A stretch of DNA of 64,000 bases from Pelomonas sp. BJYL3 (GTDB lineage Bacteria > Pseudomonadota > Gammaproteobacteria > Burkholderiales > Burkholderiaceae_C), in assembly GCF_027257975.1 (NCBI RefSeq), contig NZ_JANZKX010000005.1, positions 186,001-250,000 on the forward strand, in the 5' to 3' direction. Below, one piece after another: positions 36,569 through 44,660 of this stretch. Numbering within the stretch: position 1 is the first letter of the stretch; each line of letters starts with the position of its first letter. The position numbers and the translations under genes were made by a program. The notes below the pieces were generated by a model. The model was not told where the DNA came from and made no database searches. It saw nothing but the letters and a program-made list of their open reading frames with translations.

Positions 36569-37543
36569 TCAAGCCGGGTAGCAGGCCGCGACCAGGCCGG
36601 CCAGGGCCTGGGCACGTGGACGCCGGCCCTCCAGAAAGGGCCGCCAGTGGGCGTCCAGCGGCTCGACCGCAAAGGCCCAGCCCCGCCCGAATACGCCACG
36701 GCGCTGGGCGTAGGGGAGGTAGTCCCGGCCGGACACCGACAGCAGGCGCTGCGTCACATGGCCCACCGTGTAGAACTGGACGGCGTGCCACAGCTGCTTG
36801 CGGTCCTGCAGGCCGCGTGGGGCGAGCAGGGCCTCGATGTCCTCGCGGAGGCGGTCGTCCATGCCGGTGTGGCTGGCTTCGTGGAAGAGCATTTCCAGCG
36901 CCGCGTCACCCTGGTAGTCCTCGCGCAGGCTGGGCATGACCGTGTGCGGCGGCTGGCCGTCGGTGTAGGCGCCGCGTCGGTCGCCGCTGAGGGGGACGAG
37001 GTCGACCAGGATCAGCTCGGGCAGGGCGGGCTGGAGCACGGCCTCGAGCCGCTCGCGCAGCGCCGATCCCCAGCGGCTCAGGCGCGTGCGGGCCTCCTGC
37101 ATCCAGGCCTGGTTGGCCGCGTCATGGGCCGGCCAGAGCTGCCGGCGGTACGGGGCGGCGGCCTGGCTCAGGGCCTGAGCCAGGGGCTGCAGCGCGGCCT
37201 CCATCGCAGGGAGGGGCTGCGAGTCACCGAGGCCCAGCAGGGCCAGGCGCAGGGCCTGGAAGCGATCGTCGTTGAGCAGATCCTGTTCGGCGAAGGCGTG
37301 GCGGTAGGCCTGCAGCGCGTCCAGCCAGTCCTGCGTCTCCTGGGCTGACCAGCCCTGGGGCTGGCGCCAGTCGCCGCGCTGGCTGCTCGGCTGGAAGGCC
37401 TCCGCCAGCGTGTGGTGGAGGTTCATCCAGAAGCGGCTGCGAAGCCGGAAGGGCAGGGGGCGCGCTGGGGTCAGGTCTTGCGCGACGCCGGCCAGAGGGG
37501 CTGCCCCGGCCGCCAGGAGCCCCAGGACCTGTCGACGATCCAC
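36569..37543 (-). CDS. Exported protein with HEXXH metallopeptidase motif, unknown function
   Basis: The protein has 324 residues. A short leader with 'DRRQVLGLLAAGAAPLAGVAQ' (Tat- or Sec-like) points to export. 'EMLFHEASHTGMDD' near residue 223 contains HEASH, a zinc-binding HEXXH. The rest is helical and Leu/Ala-rich and matches no named family I know. GTG at 37543 is the likely start, 7 bp after the stop of the cyclophilin-like gene. The first mature residues 'QDLTP' are encoded by a copy of the dispersed 14-mer. Confidence 0.7.
   Translation of the reverse strand: MDRRQVLGLLAAGAAPLAGVAQDLTPARPLPFRLRSRFWMNLHHTLAEAFQPSSQRGDWRQPQGWSAQETQDWLDALQAYRHAFAEQDLLNDDRFQALRLALLGLGDSQPLPAMEAALQPLAQALSQAAAPYRRQLWPAHDAANQAWMQEARTRLSRWGSALRERLEAVLQPALPELILVDLVPLSGDRRGAYTDGQPPHTVMPSLREDYQGDAALEMLFHEASHTGMDDRLREDIEALLAPRGLQDRKQLWHAVQFYTVGHVTQRLLSVSGRDYLPYAQRRGVFGRGWAFAVEPLDAHWRPFLEGRRPRAQALAGLVAACYPA
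37467..37480 (+). repeat. Copy of a dispersed 14-bp repeat (GGGGTCAGGTCTTG)
   Basis: An exact copy inside the leader-cleavage region of the HEXXH gene, where the minus strand encodes 'AQDLTPA'. Confidence 0.7.
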
Positions 37544-37550
37544 GGGCGTC

Positions 37551-38546
37551 TCAGGGAGCGCTGCGCACCGGGGGCAGCGCACTGCACAGCTCCACCTTGG
37601 CCGGCTCATGCACGAACCAGCCGCCGCCGCGGAAGCGCCGGCTGTTGAGCCAGGCCTGCCAGGTGGCGGTGTCGGTGCGCAGCACCTCCAGGCGCGGGCG
37701 CTCGGCCTCGGGAATGTCGGCCAGCACGCGGACGCGGGTGATGGGGGTGCGCTCCTCGGCCTTCTCGTAGAAGCCCAGGGCGCCGGTGCCGCGGGGCAGG
37801 CTGCTGAGTTTTTCCATGCCCTGCAGCACACGGCCCACGGTGGTGATGTTGAGGTCCAGGGCGCGCGGGGCGTGGCCAATGATGGCGTAGAGGCCGCTGC
37901 CGTCGCTGGAGTCGGGCTCGTTGCCGCGGGCGGCGCCCACGATGCTGTTGCAGTGGGCGAGCCAGGCGCGGCCCTTCCGGGGGTCGACGGCGACAGGCCA
38001 GCCATCCACGAAGCCGACCTTGGCCGCCCAGGTGTCGCGTTCGGGCAGCGGGGTGAGCTTCAGTCCCTTCAGCGGACGGGAGAACTCCGCCGGGGCCTTG
38101 CCCAGGTTGTCCGGCTTCTTGCGGGCCTTGGCCTCATCTTCTTCGGCGTCGCCCCATTGGGTCACGTAGTTCTCCTGGGAGCGGATGACGGCCAGGCCGT
38201 CGAAGTAGCCCGCGCGGGTCAGCTTGACGATGTTGGCCGCATGGGCCGGTGCGAAGCTGCTGGCCAGCTCGATGATGACCATGCCGCTGGGCAGCTCCAT
38301 CTGGAGGGCCTGTTCGGGGTTCACGGCACGCCAGTCGGAGGGTTTGGCGGCGGCCAGGACGTCGGCGCTGGAGGGCTTCTTGCCAGGCGCCGGGCCGGCC
38401 GGCCTGGCTGCAGGCTGGGCAGCCGCGGGGGCCGGTGCGGCCGACTGGGCACAGGCCAGCGAGGCGCTCAGCAGACCGGCGCAGGCGCCGAGCGCCAGGA
38501 CCAGGGAGCGGGGACGGGACGGGCGATCTTGGCGGCGTTCTTGCAT
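37551..38546 (-). CDS. Periplasmic cyclophilin-like peptidyl-prolyl isomerase
   Basis: The protein has 331 residues. A signal peptide ends near 'SLACAQSA', followed by an Ala/Pro-rich linker (about 37-62). The core 'MVIIELASSFAPAHAANIVKLTRAGYFDGLAVIRSQ' (interrupted here) is the N-terminal strand-helix of cyclophilins, and 'LDLNITTVGRVLQGMEKL' is the typical end. The middle is longer than in small cyclophilins and some active-site residues differ, so catalysis is uncertain. ATG at 38546 gives the clear signal peptide. Confidence 0.8.
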   Translation of the reverse strand: MQERRQDRPSRPRSLVLALGACAGLLSASLACAQSAAPAPAAAQPAARPAGPAPGKKPSSADVLAAAKPSDWRAVNPEQALQMELPSGMVIIELASSFAPAHAANIVKLTRAGYFDGLAVIRSQENYVTQWGDAEEDEAKARKKPDNLGKAPAEFSRPLKGLKLTPLPERDTWAAKVGFVDGWPVAVDPRKGRAWLAHCNSIVGAARGNEPDSSDGSGLYAIIGHAPRALDLNITTVGRVLQGMEKLSSLPRGTGALGFYEKAEERTPITRVRVLADIPEAERPRLEVLRTDTATWQAWLNSRRFRGGGWFVHEPAKVELCSALPPVRSAP

Positions 38547-38680
38547 GAGTAATCTCGGCGTCAGCAGGGTTGGCGGGGCAGCATACGGCAGGCAGCCCGA
38601 GGTGGCGTCCCCGAATGATCCCTGAGTCCCGCCCGCTCGGGCGCTCAGCGCCCGCCGGGCCCGCACCGCACCCGGCAGCG

Positions 38681-38722
38681 CGCCCGCAAACTCGCCCGCA
38701 AACTCGCCCGCAAACTCGCCCG
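38681..38722. repeat. 12-bp tandem repeat, three copies plus a partial
   Basis: The unit CGCCCGCAAACT is repeated three times (38681-38716), then a partial copy follows. It lies in the 185-bp gap between the cyclophilin-like and VOC genes. On the minus strand it would read 'GEFAGEFAG', but no plausible gene covers it. Confidence 0.85.
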
Positions 38723-38731
38723 TCAATGCAC

Positions 38732-39106
38732 TCAGTTGCCTTCGGGATGGAAGACGCGCAGGCGGTGGCCGTCCGGGTCCGTGGCGACGAAGGTGTAGCC
38801 GAAGTCCAGGGCCACGGGCGCCTGGGCCATGGGGATGCCGGCCGCGCTCCAGCGTGCATGCAGGCTGTCCACGGTGCCGCGATCGGGCTGGGCGAAGGCC
38901 AGCTCGGTGCCGCCGCCGGCCGCCGTCGGGCCGGGCTCGGCCGTATGGCGGGACCACAGACCCAGGCGGGCGCTGTCACCCAGGGCCAGCATCGCGAAGG
39001 TGGGGGAGGACTCCAGCACCCGGGCACCGAAGTGCTCGCTGTAGAAGGCCGCGCTGCGGGCAGGCTGGTCCACGAAAAGGATCTGGAGGCTGGGGCTGAG
39101 GTTCAT
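38732..39106 (-). CDS. VOC (glyoxalase/bleomycin resistance) family protein
   Basis: The protein has 124 residues. It has the paired beta-alpha-beta-beta-beta layout: 'LFVDQPARSAAFYSEHFGAR' begins the first module and 'FGYTFVATDPDGHRLRVF' ends the second. The fold covers dioxygenases, isomerases and binding proteins; no substrate can be named. Divergent from dnaE. Confidence 0.9.
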   Translation of the reverse strand: MNLSPSLQILFVDQPARSAAFYSEHFGARVLESSPTFAMLALGDSARLGLWSRHTAEPGPTAAGGGTELAFAQPDRGTVDSLHARWSAAGIPMAQAPVALDFGYTFVATDPDGHRLRVFHPEGN

Positions 39107-39203
39107 GGGTTTCTCCCTGGATGTGGCGCGTTCCCGGATGAGGGCGTTGCCGGTTGCAAAAAGGCTCCCTCGTTGGAGCTGGGCCCATGCTAGGTGCGGT
39201 AAT

Positions 39204-39218
39204 TGACAGGATTTGTCA
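39204..39218. promoter_or_regulatory. Palindrome between the VOC gene and dnaE, possible operator
   Basis: TGACA-GGATT-TGTCA is a perfect 5-bp-arm inverted repeat in the 180-bp divergent spacer, about 70 bp upstream of dnaE and 100 bp from the VOC start. It could bind a regulator of the VOC gene. Confidence 0.35.
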
Positions 39219-39286
39219 GTAGGCTCGACGGCCGTCGACAGCGCTGGGCACGCTTGGGCGAGCCGCGCCCGTCTCTACAATCCGGC

Positions 39287-42200
39287 ATGGCTTTTGTTCA
39301 CCTGCGTACCCACACCGAGTTCTCCGTCGTCGACGGCACCCTGCTGATCGACGACGCCGCCGCCGCTGCCGCCAAGGACGGCCAGGTGGCCCTGGCCGTC
39401 ACCGACCTCGCCAACATGTTCGGCGCGGTCAAGCACTACAACGCCTGCCGCAAGAAGGGCGTCAAGCCCATCCTGGGCGCCGACTGCTGGGTGGAGGCCG
39501 AGGTGGCCGACAAGCCGCCGCACCGCCTGCTGCTGCTGGTGCAGAACAAGCAGGGTTACCTGAACCTGTCCGAGCTGCTGTCACGGGCCTGGATCCAGGG
39601 CGTTCAGCGCACCCAGGCCTGCCTGAAGCTGGAGTGGATGCAGGAGCTCAACGAGGGGCTGATCTGCCTCTCGGGCGCGCAGATGGGCGCCATCGGTCAG
39701 GCCCTGCTGATCGGTGACCAAGCCCGCGCGCGCGACTGGGCGGGCAAGCTGGCCGCCATCTACCCGAACCGCTTCTACCTGGAGCTGCAGCGTGCCGGCT
39801 TGCCGGGCCAGGAGGCCGTCGTCGCGGCCACCGTGCCGCTGGCGGCGGAGCTGGGCCTGCCGGTGGTGGCCACCCACCCGGTGCAGTTCCTGACCGAGGA
39901 GGACTACGACGCCCACGAGGCCCGCGTCTGCATCGCCGATGGCGAGACCCTGGCCAATCCCAAGCGGGTCAAGCGCTTCTTGCCGGGGCAGTTCTTCCGG
40001 CCGCAGGCGGACATGGAGGCGCTCTTCGCCGACATCCCCTCGGCCCTGGCCAACACCATCGAGATTGCCCGGCGTTGCAGCCTGTCGCTGGTGCTGGGCA
40101 AGCCGCAGCTGCCCAACTTCCCCACGCCCATCCTGGACGACGGCCAGCCCATGCCCATGGACCGCTACTTCCGGGAGCTCAGCTACGAGGGCCTGGACGC
40201 GCGCCTGAAGCAGCTCTATCCCGACGAGGCCAAGCGCGAGGCCCAGCGCCCGCGCTATGTGGAGCGCCTGGAGTTCGAGCTGGAGACCATCATCAAGATG
40301 GGCTTCCCGGGCTACTTCCTCATCGTGGGTGACTTCATCCGCTGGGCCAAGCAGAACGGCTGCCCCGTGGGCCCGGGCCGGGGCTCGGGTGCCGGCTCGC
40401 TGGTCGCCTACGTGCTGCTGATCACCGACCTCGACCCCCTGCAGTACAACCTGCTGTTCGAGCGTTTCCTGAACCCCGAGCGGGTGTCGATGCCCGACTT
40501 CGACATCGACTTCTGCCAGGGCAACCGCGACCGCGTCATCGAGTACGTCAAGGACAAGTACGGTCGCCCCGCGGTGAGCCAGATCGCCACCTTCGGCACC
40601 ATGGCGGCCAAGGCCGCGCTGCGCGACATCGGCCGCGTGCTGGGCATGGGCTTCGGCCATGTGGACTCCATCGCCAAGCTGATCCCCGCGCCGCCGGGCA
40701 AGACCGTGACCCTGGCCAAGCTGCCGCCGGACTTCGACCCGGACAAGGCCAAGGTCATCTATGCCCGCCATGAGGCCCCGGAGATCGAGGAACGCGAGAA
40801 GCAGGAAGAGGAAGTGGCCGAGCTGCTGAAGCTGGCGGCGCGGGTCGAAGGCATGGTGCGCAACATCGGCATGCACGCCGGGGGCGTGCTGATCGCCCCG
40901 GGCAAGATCACCGACTTCTGCCCGATGTACCAGCAGCCGGGCTCCACGAGCGCGGTGAGCATGTACGACAAGGACGACGTCGAGGCCATCGGCCTGGTGA
41001 AGTTCGACTTCCTGGGTCTTGCGACGCTGACCATCCTCGAGCTGGCCAAGGACTTCATCGTGGCCCGCCATCCGGGCCAGAAGGACTTCGCCTTCGAGAA
41101 CATCCCCCTGGATGACAAGAAGGTCTACAAGCTCTTCTCGGACGGCCTGACGGAATCGGTGTTCCAGTTCGAATCCCGCGGCATGCAGGGCATGCTGCGC
41201 GACGCCAAGCCCTCGCGCCTGGAAGACCTCATCGCCCTGAACGCGCTGTACCGCCCGGGCCCCATGGACCTGATCCCGACCTTCGTCGCGCGCAAGCACG
41301 GCAAGGAGACGGTGGAGTACCCGCACCCCCTGACCGAGCCCGTGCTGGCCGAGACCTACGGCATCATGGTCTACCAGGAGCAGGTGATGCAGACGGCCCA
41401 GGTGCTGGGCGGCTACAGCCTCGGCGGCGCCGACATGCTGCGCCGGGCCATGGGCAAGAAGAAGGCCGAAGAGATGGCCATGCACCGCGACCTGTTCCGA
41501 AAGGGCGCGGCGGAGAAGGGCATCGACCAGGCCAAGGCCGACGAGGTCTTCGACCTGATGGAGAAGTTCGCGGGCTACGGCTTCAACAAGTCGCACGCGG
41601 CCGCCTACTCCCTGCTGGCCTATCACACGGGCTGGCTGAAGGTGCATTTCACGGCGGAGTTCTTCGCCGCGAACATGACCATCGAAATGGACGACACGGA
41701 CAAGCTCAAGGTCCTGCTGGAGGACGCGAAGCTGTTCGGCATCGAGTTCCAGCCGCCTTGCGTCAACCGGGGCGTCTATCGCTTCGAGCCCATCCACGAC
41801 AAGCTCGTCAACTACGGCCTGGGTGCCGTCAAGGGCACGGGGCAGGGCGCCATCGAGGCCATCCTGCGCGCCCGCAAGGAGGGCGGCCCCTTCAAGAGCT
41901 TCTTCGACTTCTGTGCCCGCGTGGACCGCAAGGCCGTCAACAAGCGCGTGGTGGAGGCCCTGATCAAGGCGGGCGCCTTCGACACCCTCGAGGCCGATCG
42001 CGCCCGTCTGCTGGCCAGCGTGGCCCTGGGCTACACCTATGCCGAGAACCTGGCCGCCAATGCGGACCAGGGCGGCCTCTTCGACTTCGATGACACCCAT
42101 GGCTCCTCGACCGCCGAGCCCGATCTGGTCAGCGTGGCGCCCTGGAGCATCAAGGAGAAGCTGAGCCTCGAGAAGACGGCCATCGGCTACTACCTCTCAG

Positions 42201-42796
42201 GCCATCTCTTCGATCAGTCCGGTGAGGAAGTGCGCCGCATGGTGCGCCGGCGCATCGCCGACCTCACGGACAGCCGTGAGCCGGTGCTGGTGGCGGGCAT
42301 CGTGTCTGACATGCGCATCATCAATGGCAACCGGGGCAAGGTGGCCATCTTCAAGCTGGACGACAAGACCGACGTCATCGAGTCCGTGGCCAATGAAGAA
42401 CTGATCAACAGCGCCAAGGGCATCCTGGCGGACGACGAGCTGATCATCGTCTCCGGCAAGGTGCAGAACGACCGCTTCTCCGGCGGCCTGCGCATGAGCA
42501 TCCAGGCCGTCTGGGACCTGGCCGGCGCGCGCGCCCGCTTCGGCAAGTTCCTGCGACTGGCGGTCAACGGCACGGTGCCGCCGGTGCAGGAGGTGGTCAA
42601 GACCTGGCCCCCGAAGGTGGTCCAGACCGAGCAGGGCACGCTCACCCACGGCCTGGGCCTGCGCCTGAGCCTCAAGCGCGAGGGCGCCGTGGCCGAGCTG
42701 GAACTGGGCGACGCCGCCAAGTTCTGGCCCTGCGACGAGGCCCTGGCGAAGTTCGCCGGGCCCAAGGGCGAGCCGGTGCAGATCAGCTACGAGTGA
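39287..42796 (+). CDS. dnaE: DNA polymerase III subunit alpha
   Basis: The protein has 1169 residues, the normal length. The PHP domain opens with 'FVHLRTHTEFSVVDGTL'. The polymerase core has 'FLIVGDFIRWAKQNGCPVGP' and 'GRGSGAGSLVAY', and the catalytic Asp pair is in 'MPDFDIDFCQGNRD'. The tau-binding/OB-fold end is complete. This is the replicative polymerase. ATG at 39287 was chosen because it leads directly into the PHP motif; an in-frame start 84 bp upstream adds unconserved sequence. It stands alone with no operon partner close by. Confidence 0.97.
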   Translation: MAFVHLRTHTEFSVVDGTLLIDDAAAAAAKDGQVALAVTDLANMFGAVKHYNACRKKGVKPILGADCWVEAEVADKPPHRLLLLVQNKQGYLNLSELLSRAWIQGVQRTQACLKLEWMQELNEGLICLSGAQMGAIGQALLIGDQARARDWAGKLAAIYPNRFYLELQRAGLPGQEAVVAATVPLAAELGLPVVATHPVQFLTEEDYDAHEARVCIADGETLANPKRVKRFLPGQFFRPQADMEALFADIPSALANTIEIARRCSLSLVLGKPQLPNFPTPILDDGQPMPMDRYFRELSYEGLDARLKQLYPDEAKREAQRPRYVERLEFELETIIKMGFPGYFLIVGDFIRWAKQNGCPVGPGRGSGAGSLVAYVLLITDLDPLQYNLLFERFLNPERVSMPDFDIDFCQGNRDRVIEYVKDKYGRPAVSQIATFGTMAAKAALRDIGRVLGMGFGHVDSIAKLIPAPPGKTVTLAKLPPDFDPDKAKVIYARHEAPEIEEREKQEEEVAELLKLAARVEGMVRNIGMHAGGVLIAPGKITDFCPMYQQPGSTSAVSMYDKDDVEAIGLVKFDFLGLATLTILELAKDFIVARHPGQKDFAFENIPLDDKKVYKLFSDGLTESVFQFESRGMQGMLRDAKPSRLEDLIALNALYRPGPMDLIPTFVARKHGKETVEYPHPLTEPVLAETYGIMVYQEQVMQTAQVLGGYSLGGADMLRRAMGKKKAEEMAMHRDLFRKGAAEKGIDQAKADEVFDLMEKFAGYGFNKSHAAAYSLLAYHTGWLKVHFTAEFFAANMTIEMDDTDKLKVLLEDAKLFGIEFQPPCVNRGVYRFEPIHDKLVNYGLGAVKGTGQGAIEAILRARKEGGPFKSFFDFCARVDRKAVNKRVVEALIKAGAFDTLEADRARLLASVALGYTYAENLAANADQGGLFDFDDTHGSSTAEPDLVSVAPWSIKEKLSLEKTAIGYYLSGHLFDQSGEEVRRMVRRRIADLTDSREPVLVAGIVSDMRIINGNRGKVAIFKLDDKTDVIESVANEELINSAKGILADDELIIVSGKVQNDRFSGGLRMSIQAVWDLAGARARFGKFLRLAVNGTVPPVQEVVKTWPPKVVQTEQGTLTHGLGLRLSLKREGAVAELELGDAAKFWPCDEALAKFAGPKGEPVQISYE

Positions 42797-42934
42797 GGAC
42801 CGACCCGGCACGACCGTGGCTGCGCCGTGCCTGATACGCCGCGCCATCGGTGTTCTGACCGGTGTCGTCACCTCCCCCAGGACTAGGGGGATTCCGCGCT
42901 ATCCTTTTCCGCTGGGAAGGGCCGGCATGCTGCG

Positions 42935-44299
42935 ATGATCGGCTCAGCGGGCGCGGGTCGCCTTTCACGGATGCCAGCGCCCGCTGCCTCTTTCGCAGAC
43001 CCGCAGCGCGGAGACCATGCCTTGAGCGCGACCGCCCACACGCCACGCACCGGCCTCATCCTCACCGGAGGCGGCGCCCGTGCGGCCTACCAGGTCGGTG
43101 TGCTGGCTGCCATCGCCCAGCTGCGGCGCGATGCGGGTGTTCAGGGGCCCAATCCCTTTCCCGTGATCGCCGGCACCTCGGCAGGTGCCATCAATGCGGC
43201 CACGCTGGCCTGCCAGGCCGATGAGTTCGATGCTGCCGTCGATGGCCTCATGCACATCTGGCGCAACATCCATGTGGACCAGGTCTATGCGGCCGACTCG
43301 CTGGGTGTGATCCGCACCGGCGCGCGCTGGATGACCATGATGAGCCTGGGCTGGGCCCTGGCCCGCTGGCGCCGCTCCAAGCCGCGCAGCCTGCTGGACA
43401 ACGACCCGCTGTCGCACCTGCTGCAGCGCTGGATCCGCTTCGACCGGCTGGAGGCCATGCTGGACAGCGAGCACCTGGAAGCCCTGGCCATCAGCGGCTC
43501 CAGCTACACCTCGGGCCAGCACGTCACCTTCTACCAGACCCACAAGCCCTATGAGCCCTGGCTACGCTCGCAGCGTATCGCCGTGCGGGCACAGCTGGGC
43601 ATCGAGCACCTGCTGGCGTCCTCGGCCATCCCCTTCATCTTCCCCGCCCAGCAGCTGGAGCTCGACGGTCAGCTGGAATGGTTCGGCGACGGCTCCATGC
43701 GCCAGAGCGCGCCGGTCTCGCCGGCCGTGCACCTGGGGGCGGAGCGCGTGCTGGTCATCGGTGCCGGTCGCATGCACGAGCCGCCGGGCCGGCGGGTGAC
43801 GCTGGTGGAGGGGCATCCGTCCATGGCACAGATCGCGGGGCATGCGCTGTCCAACATCTTCCTGGACGCCCTGGCGGTGGATGTCGAGCGGCTGCAGCGC
43901 ATCAACAAGACCCTGTCGCTGCTGCCGCCGGCCGCGCGTGAAGGCACGCCCCTGCGGCCCATCGACGTGCTGGTGATCGCGCCCAGCCGCCGCCTGGACG
44001 ACCTGGCCGCCGAGCACCAGGGCAGCCTGCCGCCGCCCATCCGCGCCATGCTGCGCAGCGTGGGCGTGTCCGGCGAGGGCAAGGGCGCGACCGGCTCGGC
44101 ACTGACCAGCTACCTGCTCTTCGAGCCCTCGTTCACCGTGGACCTGATCAACCTGGGCATGGCGGACACCCTGGCGCGCCGGGGCGATGTGCTGCGTTTC
44201 TTCAACTGGCCGGCGCAGGCCAGCCGGCCCGATCCCGCCCGGCAGCGCCGCGGCGAACGCGATGCGCCCGTCAAGCCTGCGGTGACGACGCCGGCCTGA
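42935..44299 (+). CDS. Patatin-like phospholipase
   Basis: The protein has 454 residues. 'LTGGGARAAYQVGVL' near residue 45 is the oxyanion loop, 'IAGTSAGAIN' near 80 holds the nucleophile Ser, and 'WFGDGSMRQ' near 250 holds the Asp of the catalytic dyad. It is longer than minimal patatins because of a C-terminal extension ending in a basic tail. It probably hydrolyses membrane lipids or esters. Starts at 42935 or 42971 are both possible. The 3' end overlaps the convergent HhH gene by 29 bp. Confidence 0.88.
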   Translation: MIGSAGAGRLSRMPAPAASFADPQRGDHALSATAHTPRTGLILTGGGARAAYQVGVLAAIAQLRRDAGVQGPNPFPVIAGTSAGAINAATLACQADEFDAAVDGLMHIWRNIHVDQVYAADSLGVIRTGARWMTMMSLGWALARWRRSKPRSLLDNDPLSHLLQRWIRFDRLEAMLDSEHLEALAISGSSYTSGQHVTFYQTHKPYEPWLRSQRIAVRAQLGIEHLLASSAIPFIFPAQQLELDGQLEWFGDGSMRQSAPVSPAVHLGAERVLVIGAGRMHEPPGRRVTLVEGHPSMAQIAGHALSNIFLDALAVDVERLQRINKTLSLLPPAAREGTPLRPIDVLVIAPSRRLDDLAAEHQGSLPPPIRAMLRSVGVSGEGKGATGSALTSYLLFEPSFTVDLINLGMADTLARRGDVLRFFNWPAQASRPDPARQRRGERDAPVKPAVTTPA

Positions 44300-44660
44300 G
44301 CCTGCCCGCGGGCGCGGCGTCCAGCGGCTGCCCGTTGATGCGCAGGCCCGCCGCTGACAGCCGAGCCCTCATCCTCGGGCCCATGCCCTTGACCCTTCGT
44401 GCCAGGTCTTGCCCGTCCTGGAAGGGCGCCTGCTGGCGTGCGGCCAGCATCAGGCCGACGAGGGAGGGGCCGAGCCCGGGCAGGGACTCCAGCTCCGCGC
44501 GGTTGGCCGTGTTCAGCTCCAGCGGCGGCGGGGTGTGCGGGGTCAGGTCTTGCCCCAGGGCCGATGAGACGGCCAGGCCCAGGGCCGCGGCTGCGCCGAG
44601 GAAGCGCCGCCGCCGCAGGCCCGCAGAAGGCTCAATGCTGGGCTCGCACCATGCCGGCAT
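44271..44660 (-). CDS. ComEA-like helix-hairpin-helix protein with export signal
   Basis: The protein has 129 residues. A twin-Arg-type leader 'LRRRRFLGAAAALGLA' is followed by an HhH region 'LNTANRAELESLPGLGPSLV' (about 47-67) and 'GMGPRMRARLSAAGL'. ComEA proteins bind DNA during uptake, but this short form may do something else. The start overlaps the msbA stop by 29 bp and the stop overlaps the patatin gene. Part of the leader-cleavage region, 'GQDLTP', is encoded by the dispersed 14-mer. Confidence 0.72.
   Translation of the reverse strand: MPAWCEPSIEPSAGLRRRRFLGAAAALGLAVSSALGQDLTPHTPPPLELNTANRAELESLPGLGPSLVGLMLAARQQAPFQDGQDLARRVKGMGPRMRARLSAAGLRINGQPLDAAPAGRLRPASSPQA
44539..44552 (+). 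repeat. Copy of a dispersed 14-bp repeat (GGGGTCAGGTCTTG)
   Basis: An exact copy in the HhH gene; the minus strand encodes 'QDLTP' just after the leader peptide, exactly as in the HEXXH gene. Confidence 0.7.

Noticed and set aside
38681-38722. Possible CRISPR-like array
   Set aside because: A 12-bp direct tandem repeat without spacers; no cas genes nearby.
39581-42100. Long open frame antisense to dnaE (839 codons)
   Set aside because: It lies wholly opposite a clear dnaE; long shadow frames are expected at this GC content and its composition is Gln/His/Val-rich without domains.
42797-42934. Possible tRNA or small RNA between dnaE and the patatin gene
   Set aside because: Short GC-rich stems only; no cloverleaf or conserved tRNA loop sequence could be drawn.
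44271-44299. Convergent overlap of patatin and HhH genes suggesting a false gene
   Set aside because: The HhH protein has a clear leader and HhH motif; a 29-bp 3' overlap is tolerable.
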